A DNA stretch of 64,000 bases from Leptodactylus fallax (taxonomy: Eukaryota > Chordata > Amphibia > Anura > Leptodactylidae): assembly GCA_947044405.1 (NCBI GenBank), contig CAMRHE010000331.1, positions 1,922,001 through 1,986,000 of the forward strand, in the 5' to 3' direction. Of the stretch, positions 54,795-64,000 are shown one piece after another. The notes under the pieces were generated by a model. The model searched no databases. It saw only the letters and a list, made by a program, of their open reading frames with translations, and was not told the DNA's origin. The translations under genes and the position numbers were made by a program. Numbering within the stretch: position 1 is the stretch's first letter; every line of letters begins with the position of its first letter.

Positions 54795-55650
54795 TGTTGA
54801 AGCCGGATGTCTTTTGACTGAGCCTTTATCAGCCAGTCATCCAGGTATGGCACAATAAACAGACCTTGAAGCCTGAGTGCCTCAGTTACTGGAGCCACCA
54901 CCTTGGTGAAAGTGTGGGGAGCAGAGGAGATGCCGAAAGGCAGTGCCATGAACTAAAAATGTCTTGTGCGCCCGGCAACAATCACCGCAATCCTTCTGTG
55001 AGGAGGATACACAGAGGTGTGTAAATATACATCCTTCAAGTCCAGAGTCATGAGGACATCGCTGGGCTACAGAAACGCAGTTACTGATATTATGGTTTCC
55101 ATCCAAAACCATTTTTTCAGAATGAAGCGGTTTAGGTATCTTAAATCCTGATGGTCTGGGCACCAAGACGACTGGAGAGTAGACTCCCAAACCTTCTGAC
55201 TGAGGAACCACTTCTAAGGCACCTTTCTCTGTGCAGGAAGTAAACGAATCTTTGCGAATTTGCCCTAACGCGGATGACAGAAATCAACCGCATATTCCCG
55301 CTGTATCAAGGGTCTTGAATGTTTTCCTGCCAGGTGGTGAAAAAATAAAAAAGGGGTCCTTTGACAGGAATAATGGCCACTGTAAGAGGAATATTGGAGG
55401 CATCAAAAATCAACCTCTCTCTTATCTCCATCCTTGGAGAACTTACGTCCAGATCCCCTGGCCTGAAATCTGGAACGCCTCTAATATTGAGGCCTGGACT
55501 GAGGCTGCTCTTGGGATCCTCTGCCATGCCGGGTGGTCTAGATCTTCCTCTAAAATATTAGCCAGACCCTCCATAACGTCATCCAAACCCTTGCCGAAGC
55601 GCTTGCCAGGCTTAAAGGGTAGGGAGCAGGTGTTATAGGACATTGTCAAC
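54795..55650 (-). pseudogene. DIRS-3 RT N-terminal and upstream relics
   Basis: Minus-strand frames carry MALPFGISSAPHTFTKVVAP and PYLDDWLIKAQ (54644-54949, with the YLDD box intact), and MVPQSEGLGVYSPVVLVPRP (54882-55211). The pieces are in different frames. 55230-55650 is further DIRS upstream sequence shared with 5890-6135, without a sound frame; 55651-56022 shows no clear coding. Confidence 0.65.
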
Positions 55651-56022
55651 TCTCCAGGGTTTCAACTGGCTGCAGTGGAAAGAGCCATTGATTCTGCACC
55701 AAGCATAACCTGGTGGAGGGAAGCTTCAGCCAAATAGTCTGCCACCAGAGATACAGATCCCATAAAGGATAGAAGATTGTCTCTAGAGACCCCAGAGTCT
55801 ATGTCTCTTTCCAGCTAAGCGAGGTCAGAACGTAGTTTATTTGCTACCTCGCTAGAAGCAATCTGCACTGGGGCTTGGGCCGAGGTGGTGATGTAGGCTC
55901 TCCTAAGGGTATATTCAGTATGCCTATCCATAGAGGTTGGAGCCATCTTAAACTAGAACAATAGTGCGGCAAGATAACTTAGCAACCGCAATCTCCACCT
56001 TAGGAGGATGATCTCAGAGGTT

Positions 56023-56565
56023 TTACTGGTCTTCTGCAACAGGGAAGAGGGTCTTAAACTTTCTGGATAGAACGAAGGTCTTCTCAGGATGTTTCCATTC
56101 AGATAACATAGTTCTGTCAAGAGTATTGTCCACTTGGAAGGCCCTTGGCCCCCTATTGGTGGGGGGGATAGACTTCAGCAGTTTATGCATTTTTTCCAAG
56201 AAAGAAAAAGGCCTGCCAAACCCCTCAGTATGATCTTCATCCGAAGAATGCGTCTCATCTAGTAAGTGATATTTCTCATACGAAAATATAGCAGACTGAG
56301 ACTGCCTCTCAGTACAAGGCTTCTTGGTGATATGGGAGATAGGCTCCCTGATCTCCTTCATGGAGTCCTCTGCATATTCCTTGACCCATATTATAACGTA
56401 CCGTATAGATGGTTCTTCGAGAGGAGGGCCACAGCATTGACGGCAACGCTTATAATCATATCTGTCAGGAAGAGGGATATCACACTCTCTACAAGCCAGG
56501 TGTTTGTGCATGGAGGAACTCTTCCTTCTGGATGAATCACCACTGCCGGATGGGGAGGAAGACAT
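56023..56565 (-). CDS. DIRS-3 ORF1 (gag-like) N-terminal fragment
   Basis: A 180-codon minus-strand frame starting MSSSPSGSGDSSRRKSSSMH. It has a cysteine/histidine cluster LACRECDIPLPDRY and RCRQCC (a possible zinc knuckle) at about residues 22-45, and later the blocks MKEIREPISHITKKP and SDEDHTEGFGRPF, also present in DIRS-C. DIRS ORF1 proteins are thought to act as gag. The frame ends early at 56023, so only the N-terminal part survives. Confidence 0.6.
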   Translation of the reverse strand: MSSSPSGSGDSSRRKSSSMHKHLACRECDIPLPDRYDYKRCRQCCGPPLEEPSIRYVIIWVKEYAEDSMKEIREPISHITKKPCTERQSQSAIFSYEKYHLLDETHSSDEDHTEGFGRPFSFLEKMHKLLKSIPPTNRGPRAFQVDNTLDRTMLSEWKHPEKTFVLSRKFKTLFPVAEDQ

Positions 56566-57040
56566 CTGTAAAGATAATAACAGTCAGAAAATATATTTCC
56601 CATGTAAAAGAGAGTAATATGGACTAAATACCAAAGATATATACCCTGTGCAGGATGGTAGTAAGCTATATAAGGCATGTATACAGATATATGTATACAG
56701 CAAGCAATACAAGCAAAGCACAGTGAGAATACCACAAGGATACAGAGATGCACTGCGGAGACTTCCCCCTATAAGAGACAAGCCACCTGCTGTCTCACCA
56801 ATGGGGCTTAAATAGGGAGGGGGAGGAGAAATCTCAACCCCTCCCACATCCCCCCCCTTTTGTCGGAAGTGACTTTTTTTTTTCTTTTAAATATATTTAT
56901 TAATGTATTTATTATATAGCCCAAATTACACCTAAACAGGAGGAGGAGAGAATCCTTACTGCCATAGAGAAACACCAGCCAGAAAGTGACGATTACGTCA
57001 CAGTGCACCCGGATAATCCCCCGGCCAGAAACACCGGCTG

Positions 57041-57407
57041 TCCAGTGCTGGCTTGGGAATGGCGGGACAAGCTGGGCAGGCAGTAATATAAGTAGATGGG
57101 GCTGATACTGGGGGAGGAGATGACTCTTTCTCCCCATATTTAATGTTCTCTTCTGTGATCTGCAGACAACCACAATAAGGTTATATGGGGCAGGTTATGT
57201 GTCCAGGGGGCAGTTTAGGGTTGGGGTTAGCTGAATAAACAAGAGGTTTTCAGCTAGGAGACGACTCTTGTTAGGTAGAAAGAGTCTGTACATAGTCGGC
57301 ACGTTCACGAACTACACATCACTACTGCATTGTGTACTCGGGAGGGAGAAAGTACAGAAACACAACTTTATAGAGAGTGACTTTATACATTGTCATCATC
57401 ATTTCCA
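57041..57407 (+). other. Spacer block of unit E with empty LINE and BEL sites
   Basis: Matches, in inverse orientation, 23419-23510, then 20219-20384, then 14760-14834. The continuous sequence here spans the points where the LINE (near 57150) and the BEL element (near 57330) are inserted in the other block. No gene is seen. Confidence 0.85.
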
Positions 57408-57891
57408 CAGCTTCAAGCGCAAACTAAAGACACATCTTTTCAGACAGGCCTATCAAAACTCCTAATGTAAACCCTTCTGTAGTTAGAATCCCTAAAACGT
57501 CCCCTCCTCTGTTCACGCTCCCGCATTACCTCACAGGATATGATGCCGTATCAGACTAACTTTACATGTCCAGGCACCATCTGCACGTTACAGGACACGA
57601 CTGGTGACGCCTCATACAGCTTTATATATGTGTAATGACAGTAACCTCTATTACAGAACTGTCTGACCATTGTATAAGCAATGCTACCTCCGATGCCGCC
57701 CCTGCTACCTCCTGTGTCACCCCCTCTACCTCATAGATTGCAAGCTCTTGCGAGCAGGGCCCTCAGTCCCAGTGTGTGAATTGAATATCTCTTTGTAACG
57801 TATCTTTTTTGTCAGTACTTGAACCCTACAAATTGTACAGTGCTGCAGAATATGTTGGCGCTATATAAATAAAATGTATTATTATTATTAC
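57408..57891 (+). mobile_element. 5'-truncated L2 3' end
   Basis: Encodes the L2 ORF2 C-terminus (FHSFKRKLKTHLFRQAYQNS then stop, ending near 57465), followed by the 3' UTR and an ATTATTATTATTA tail. Corresponds to 32398-33000 of the larger L2 in inverse orientation. Inserted in the upstream block of unit E. Confidence 0.9.
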
Positions 57892-58742
57892 CATGGTGCT
57901 CTTGTGAGTGCCGTGACTCCTTCACTATTTACATTGCACAAGATATGTTTTATAATCACCAAGCAATGTTATTATAGCCGGTAATAATAGTGCATGTCTG
58001 CTATAATACAGATAGTATGTGATGTGAATAGTGAAAGGGCCCCACACAGTATAATATGCTCCACAGTCGCCCCCACACAGTATAATATCCGTGGGTTTGT
58101 GCATAGCTCCAACACTCCAAAGATATACTGATAAGGAATTTAGATTGTACTACTTGAGACAGCAAAGCATTGCAGAATGTGATGGCGCAAAATAAGTAAA
58201 TAAATAAATAAATAACAATGTGTCGCTGCCCCAGTTACAGGGAAATCAGAAAAAAAAGGTGTAAATGTTAGAAATCCTCCCAAAGGTCTATTATAACCTA
58301 ATGGGGGGGCAAATAAAAATTAAGACAAAACAAAAAAAATAAAATAATGTCTCTACCTCTCATCACCGGTTCTAGCCCCCGCCCCTGGCGATACCAAAGT
58401 CTGCGCCACCTAAAATACCGTAAGGACAGTTTGTGATATGAAGAAAAAAGAAATAACTAGAAAAATGTGAATAACAGACAATTTTACCCTCTGTATTTTT
58501 TTCTTACATGTTCCTGGATATTGAAAAAAGAAAAAAACATATAAAAATGACATAAATAAGAAGTCCCCGGTATCACTGAATAAAGACACAACAATTATTT
58601 TCATATTTAGCTGTAAAAAATGTTATATCCTTCACAACCGGATGTAACTAATAACCCGAAGATGTGTCCAGTCATGAAGGGGTTAACCCTGGCCGCTCCC
58701 TATACATCACACACAGACAGCACTGCTACATATATACTCTAT

Positions 58743-58781
<39 letters not shown>

Positions 58782-59280
58782 ACCACATCCTGATCCAGAC
58801 ACATCACTGCAGCTCATCCAGCAACACCAGGTCATGTGACTCCTTGACTCCTCCCAAATATGTGATATCATCACAGGTCCTGTAACCACGGTTGCTGTAC
58901 AGGAGGAGGTAGGTGGTTGCTCAAAGGCCTGGATTTTTTATTAACCCCTTTAAGACCAGACAATTCTAGGACGTGATCCCAGTTACATTAGAATTAGAGA
59001 AACTGTCCGGACAATGTCAGTATTTTATTGTATATTTCGTGTATTCCGGCGATTCTAGTTGTCTCAGGACTCGGCTGCTTTAACCCCTTCCTGCTCTGTG
59101 CCGTACTATTACATTGTGCTGGCCATGTAGTTAATGCTCAGCGCCGTAATAGTACATCGCTGTAATGTCGCAGGCACAGGAGCTGTATTATACAGCCGAT
59201 ACCCGGGACTAGTCACCGGAGTGTAAAGATACCCCGACTGCAGAGGATTAATCCCTCACATGCCGGGATCGCTATTCATC
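57892..59280 (+). other. Upstream block of gene E
   Basis: Contains two decayed units of the 30-bp minisatellite (58040-58090), A/T-rich sequence shared inversely with 31130-31430, a (TA)n run at 58747-58778, and the conserved block 58840-59280 with the hairpin-forming GCCGTACTATTACA ... CGCCGTAATAGTAC. Probable promoter region. No protein gene is supported. Confidence 0.5.
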
Positions 59281-59343
59281 ATGGCATCCGGGGAGTCTGG
59301 GGACAAGATCGCCCCCCGACACCCCTCAGATACCCCTCAATAA
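59281..59343 (+). CDS. 20-codon leader ORF of gene E
   Basis: Same peptide as in copy D (MASGESGDKIAPRHPSDTPQ). It ends in TAA, 24 bases before the 96-codon ORF and in the same frame. Confidence 0.35.
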   Translation: MASGESGDKIAPRHPSDTPQ

Positions 59344-59367
59344 GATCGCAGGGTCCGAGGGGTTGCT

Positions 59368-59658
59368 ATGGCAGTCAGGAGGCCGAGCAACAGCGATCAT
59401 AGTGAGCCTAAGTGCGATATGCTGGGTTACCTACAGTCTGACAAGTTTACTATAATTTACACCAGAAACTGGAAGAAATCAGAGCAGAAACTACACCAAA
59501 TGATATGTAGCGTAGATTATATTCTGTGGTACACGGACTATCCCAATATACACCAGATTTATCCCCATCAGTATCTTGGTCTCCTTCTTCTCACTCCTCA
59601 GCAGACTCCGCTCCATATATATGTCCTGTACCAGCCTAGGTTTGTCTCCTCGGTGTAG
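59368..59658 (+). CDS. 96-codon leader ORF of gene E (function unknown)
   Basis: Open along its whole length. It differs from the D version at three residues and from the X version at a few others. As in D and X, a CTACATTACAG/GTTAGT donor follows the stop, so it would sit in the leader exon. No recognised domain. Confidence 0.45.
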   Translation: MAVRRPSNSDHSEPKCDMLGYLQSDKFTIIYTRNWKKSEQKLHQMICSVDYILWYTDYPNIHQIYPHQYLGLLLLTPQQTPLHIYVLYQPRFVSSV

Positions 59659-59892
59659 GGCGCTCGTTCTACATTACAGGTTAGTGGAGGAGAAGAGTCT
59701 GATACTGTGTGCAGAGAGGAGGAATGTGCCATGTATCTTCACATACTAGTGCCTGACCCGGAAGCCTGCCTTATAATCCCTACTAATTCTATTTATTACA
59801 TTGTCTCACCTTCTCTCCATTCAGATTCCTACAATATAGAATCCTCTCAGTATCTTCTATATAAGAGAATATTCCTGATTGATCCATCAAGG

Positions 59893-62800
59893 ATGGAAAG
59901 AAACAGGAACAAGTTGGCGGAAAGTATATTACATCTCACCCTAGAGATCATCTACCAGCTTACTGGAGAGGTGAGAGATTCTGATGATGTCACATTACAT
60001 CATTCTTATCTATAGTAATAACAGATGATATGACTGGAGAGGTGATGGACTCTGGACATGTATGTAGTGAGATTTATTAATGTGTCTCCCCATAACCAGG
60101 ATTACACAGTAGTGAAGAAGACCTCTAGTGGGCGCTGTCAGTTCCCTGTGTATGAAGCATATGGAGGAATCCTGGGGTCTCCACCTCACTCCCTGATACA
60201 GGAGGAGATCAATGGACAGAAGATCCTAGAACTCACCAACAAGATGCTGGAGCTGCTGACTGGAGAGGTGACACTGCTGGGAATGCTGGGACATTATACA
60301 GTAACTGGAGGGGTCTGGGTGATGACTGTATAATTGTGTTGTCAGGTTCCTATAAGGTGTCAGGATGTCGCTGTCTATTTCTCCATGGAGGAGTGGGAGT
60401 ATTTAGAAGGACACAAGGATCTGTACAAGGAGGTGATGATGGAGGACCACCAGCCCCTCACATCAGCAGGTAATAGACATGACTATATACACATGGACTT
60501 CCATTATTTGTATGTACAGAATGAATTCAGTCCCTGTCTGTGTTTCCTACAGGTAGATCCAGTAAGAGGACAACACCGGAGAGATGTCCCAGTCCTCTTC
60601 TTCCACAGGATGATCAGGTAGATGGAGATATTCCCTATGATGTGTAGATGGGCTGTCAAGTCCTTGTGGTCAGTCTTGGGTTATCCAGCAGTATTAGATG
60701 GTTTATACTTGTGTAATGAGAGGTGGAGATGGAGGATAAAGCTGACCATAGACATTACATGTTGTCTGGATCTTCTCACAATCTTCTGGCTATGGAGACT
60801 GCTGGTTGGAATAAGGAACCATCAGGTTGGATTTCTACCGATCTGATCCAATAATTTCCCAAACAACCTGGATGTATTTGGTAGAATCTGATCTCCTCCA
60901 CCTGAACTATGTCTAGCCATGCTGAATATACATTTAAAGGAGGTTTTTGAGATTCTTCTTGAACTGTCATCTATAATCTATATCCATGTTCTAGGAGACC
61001 TACAGCTATTTGGCTCAGATTAATTTTTTGCTCATCTAGAATTTTCTACTGACTTGTACTTTATTTGTTTGACATCATTTCCATCAGGATAAAGACCTGA
61101 ACAATATTAATGCCATAGACGTAAAGATAAAAGAAGAGCCCTATGTGAGTGGTGATGAGGAGTGTGAGGAGGATATCCCTACAGGGAACCACCCAGGTGA
61201 GGAGTCACCACTGAATATACCATAGAACAGGCACAGATTCTCCTCATTCCCGACTACCATAGTTCTGTGTCCTGATTTTTCAGCTGTATATTCCCACATT
61301 CAGCTCAATACAAGTAATACATGAATATAAATGTGATACCGCTATAGGTGATAACACGCTGCATATTTATAATATGATGTAGAAATACTGTTAGAACAAG
61401 GATAATGAAATATGTCTATGTGAGGACAATTTCTTCATCACCTGCTGTCTCCTTGGATAAAAGCTACCACTAGACGTGTCTTGCAGCGGTTTAATCCGCT
61501 CTCCCCATTGAAAACAGATCCATGTGCAGTTGAGAGGAAGAGCTCATAGATCCAAGAGCTATTGCAGGTGATGTACCCCTTCATGGTGGCCGGACACATT
61601 AGATGTAGATTGACCATTCAGCCACATTTCCTGTAAACCTCTCCATACACATATATACCAGAATTGACTGAGCTGTATGTGTTTTCAGTGGGGAGAATGA
61701 AGTAAACTGCTCTTAGATTTTGGTGGGACTGGCCACCATCAGATGAAAGAGGTGGAAGGCATCTGTGGAGAAACATCGGCATGATGGATTCCAACAAGCC
61801 AGGTCCTTATGGCCATGGATTTCTCCCATCTCCCACTTTAGAACATTTGTATGCTCGGCCGATTGTGTATGGGGGATTTAGGAGATTGATGGGAATGAAT
61901 TTGAGTCTCTTTTCCTGAAGTTTTGTCTAATGGCCACTCTCTATAGCACACCAAAGATACCTAAAGGATTCCCCCTTAGTATCGGTTATTAACAGACAGG
62001 GTTCTAAGACCAATTGTGTTGCGTGTAACATGTTATGTGAGGGATACAACAGATGTTCTCACCAAATGAGATGTGAAAATGTGATGATTACAAGCCTGGA
62101 TGTAGAGGCATTTTATTCATCGATCCCTCGTGATAAAGGATGTCGGGCAGTGGAATATTTTCTGAACTGACGGAATACACAACATGTTACTATAACAACT
62201 TGGTGCTTCGATGACTGCATTTTATTCCGAAGGGTCGTGTCTTCTTCCACCAGTTGACGCGTACAGGACTAGTCTAATAGACAGTCACTCCAGACAGTTG
62301 TCATCGCTGTCACTTAGAATAAGCTATGTAGACGACATCTTACTATTTTGGTCTTCGTCATGTGAGTTCATGAAAGCTCTCAACAGTAATGATCTTGGGC
62401 TCAGATTTACCAGCGAGATAAATGCTGAATCTCTCTCTTTTCTGGATTTGAAGGTTCCTAAGAGTGAGGTGACAAAATCTGCACCATTGTCCTTAAAACA
62501 CATATGACAACAAACAGTAGATCCCTCAGTGATTTTGATAAACAATAAAGGGAACTGGAAAAGAATTTATGGACAGGTGCTTCCTCCAGTCTGTGGCCAA
62601 ACAAGCATATAATAAGGCAAAAAACTGGAGGAGAGAGAATTTGTTTATCTGTAGGCCACGGGAAGAATCCAACATCACAAAATGAATAGGAATAGTTTGA
62701 CGGAAAAAAAAGAGGTTCAATATTTGACAAACATTGTTGATCAGATCTCCCAACAACCCTCAAGTCACATACAGAAGAGGTAAAAACCTTCATGATATTC

Positions 62801-64000
62801 TAGTACAGTCATTTTGAGCTCTTCAAATGGGGGAGACCTGGAGAGCGAAAGAAATGACCCCTTTAGATATGGAGAATGTAATGCCTGTCCCTTCATTAAA
62901 AGTGGAAAAGAGTGCCGAATGTCACATGGAAAGTGCCAGACGCTACAAAGAGGCCTAAGAGGGATAACGGAAGGTGAATATGAATTTTTCTTTTATTTTT
63001 TATACCTCCACTTATTATACTTATTATTATACTCAGGGGTTCTGAAGAGACTCTAGAGCAGGGGTCGACAACTCTCGGCACGCGTGCCAAGAGAATCATG
63101 CGAGGTTTATTTCCCTGGCACGGGCAGCGGAGTCCTCACCCATCAGTTTGGATTGGACCAAACACGGCCGAAACGAAACTGCTATTATTATACTGTGGGG
63201 TCTCTTCAGACCCCTGAGTATAATAAGTGGAGCCCCCGGGGAGATGATCAAACATAAAAAAACAATGTTTACTCACCTTTCCTGGATCCGCAGCCGCTCT
63301 GTGCTCTTCGGGCGTTCTGCCTGACGTAAGAGATCGCTGACAGGGCCTCAGAGGTCACGTCCGACGTCATTACGCATAATGACGTGACGTGACCCCTGAG
63401 ACTCAATCAGCGGTTGCTGACTACATGCAGAAGCGCCCGAAAAGCACAGAGCGGCTGCGGAGCACAGGAAAAGGTGAGTTAACATTGTTTTTTATGTTTT
63501 TCATCTCTCTTGGCCCTCCGCTTATTATACTCTTGCCCTCTTTCTGATCGGTCCCCAGGCATCCATGTAGTGCTTGCTCTTCCCTGCCCGGTTGTTGCCC
63601 GGGCTATTTGCGTCTATATTGTCCCTCATGGATCCTTTCTGCTGTTCGGATGCTTTGTTTGCTCGTTCTCCCTGAGTGCCCTTGCAAGGGCCTGTCTGCT
63701 TCCAGAGCTCCCGTCTTCCGATGGCTTTGGTCTGAGATTAGGGAGACCTATGTAGTTTGAGCAATGAGATCTACCAGGGAAAGGCATCCATGTTAGTGAC
63801 GGCAGCCACAACCAGTTACTGACCCTAGAAGTGTAAAATGTATATAGAAGTCTTATAAAATATCAACAGAATTGATTTTTGAGATTATTTTAAAAATAGT
63901 AAAATCATTTTTATTTATCACAGATGACTGTACCAGGAGCTCAGAGGGACATCTGATATCTACAGATTATATAGCAGAGGATCATGGTATCAAACAAGAT
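59893..64000 (+). CDS. KRAB-like C2H2 zinc-finger gene E (five exons and start of finger exon; cut by window edge)
   Basis: Exons: 59893-59970 ([15 protein letters not shown]...TGE), 60100-60267 (56 codons, four fewer than D in the GPP/HSL region), 60346-60469 (KRAB-like box [20 protein letters not shown]), 60553-60617, 61088-61196 (acidic), and the finger exon from 63924 to beyond the edge. All splice sites are canonical and phases agree, and no stop occurs in the visible 620 or so coding bases. The finger exon starts [11 protein letters not shown] as in A and B. Whether the finger array is intact cannot be seen. The unit is a tandem copy of gene D. Confidence 0.8.
61890..62930 (+). mobile_element. 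Penelope-like element in intron 5 of gene E
   Basis: RT relics: [11 protein letters not shown] near 61947-61979, [18 protein letters not shown] near 62084-62137, and [15 protein letters not shown] at about 62316-62360 with the catalytic YVDD box intact, followed by [15 protein letters not shown] connector and a cut-down zinc-knuckle block ([12 protein letters not shown]) end at about 62910; the GIY-YIG part is deleted. Several stops and frame changes. 61197-61889 is intron with no recognised gene. Confidence 0.8.
63056..63212. mobile_element. hAT-like repeat end
   Basis: GAGCAGGGGTCGACAACTCTCGGCACGCGTGCCA resembles the CAGGGGTCGGCAA-type terminus of hAT transposons. Only one end is seen before the next repeat starts. 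Confidence 0.4.
63213..63534. mobile_element. 322-bp foldback MITE
   Basis: Near-perfect inverted arms of about 100 bp each: GAGTATAATAAGTGGAG at the left and its counterpart ending TTATTATACTC at the right, both carrying a CGCAGCCGCTCTGTGCT block, around a core with ACGTCATTACGCATAATGACGT. No coding capacity. Fragments with the same TTATTATACTCAGG end occur near 47270-47330 and 63010-63060. 63535-63750 is unassigned intron. Confidence 0.75.

Larger units (their letters stand above)
50364..57040 (-). mobile_element. DIRS element 3 with two nested LTR insertions
   Basis: The largest DIRS copy here. Minus strand, right to left: 5' region 56580-57040, gag-like ORF 56023-56565, decayed middle 54800-56020, RT/RNase H relics 53380-54003 and 54795-55210, RNase H tail 52798-53218, recombinase 52504-52800 and 50677-51160, and terminal sequences 50364-50676. 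It is interrupted by a small LTR element (51185-52502) and a solo LTR (54011-54794). The right end is truncated: DIRS sequence stops at CACCGGCTG and passes straight into the spacer of unit E. Confidence 0.8.

Overview
The window looks like nuclear DNA of an anuran amphibian. Two signs support this. It carries a cluster of amphibian-type C2H2 zinc-finger genes (KRAB-like A box, finger-associated exon ending [14 protein letters not shown], single terminal zinc-finger exon). It also carries a transposon mix typical of frogs: DIRS, Tx1/L1, L2, a second Jockey-group LINE, Penelope, BEL/Pao, copia, several Tc1 elements and foldback MITEs. I see no bacterial-type genes, operons, CRISPR arrays or tRNA/rRNA genes.

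The backbone is a duplicated zinc-finger gene unit. Each unit runs: upstream block, leader exon with two small ORFs (20 and 96 codons), exon 1 (MERDR..., 26 codons), exon 2 (about 60 codons), exon 3 (KRAB-like), exon 4 (22 codons), exon 5 (36 codons), a 2.7-3.8 kb intron, zinc-finger exon, MITE-derived 3' region, then a DIRS element leading into the next unit. Six copies are visible. A (+, finger exon 228-1564, 13 fingers; earlier exons lie off the left edge). X (-, leader and exon 1 only, 13426-14117). B (-, all exons, 24545-30377, broken). C (-, finger exon only, 37520-38512, broken). D (+, 44138-49434, every exon in phase, predicted 435 aa). E (+, 59893 to the right edge, finger exon cut by the window end). 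D and E are head to tail about 15.8 kb apart. C, B and X form a second series on the other strand, so the cluster contains an inversion.

Region by region: 1-2290 copy A; 2291-6135 DIRS-1 with a hAT-like MITE inside a palindrome and a solo LTR; 6150-6793 copia fragment; 6794-12247 broken Tx1/L1; 12248-13398 Tc1; 13399-14834 copy X; 14835-20213 BEL/Pao element; 20385-23418 LINE with an almost 1000-codon open frame; 23419-32400 copy B with Tc1, a TTAA MITE and minisatellites; 32398-36000 L2; 36180-36715 DIRS end; 36716-39930 copy C with Tc1 and Penelope pieces; 40040-42434 DIRS-C; 42435-50364 copy D with Penelope and a minisatellite; 50364-57040 DIRS-3 carrying a small LTR element and a solo LTR; 57041-64000 copy E with L2, Penelope and foldback insertions.

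The most unusual signal is in the BEL/Pao element. Its 5' LTR differs from its 3' LTR almost only by missing T residues, and the next 2.5 kb are nearly T-free on the + strand (5 T in 240 bases at 15901-16140). Frame breaks in its pol remnant can also be explained mainly by missing T. This looks like base-specific deletion, either biological or a sequencing artefact. A second useful result is that the duplicated blocks give direct empty-site comparisons for four insertions (BEL, LINE, Tc1, DIRS).
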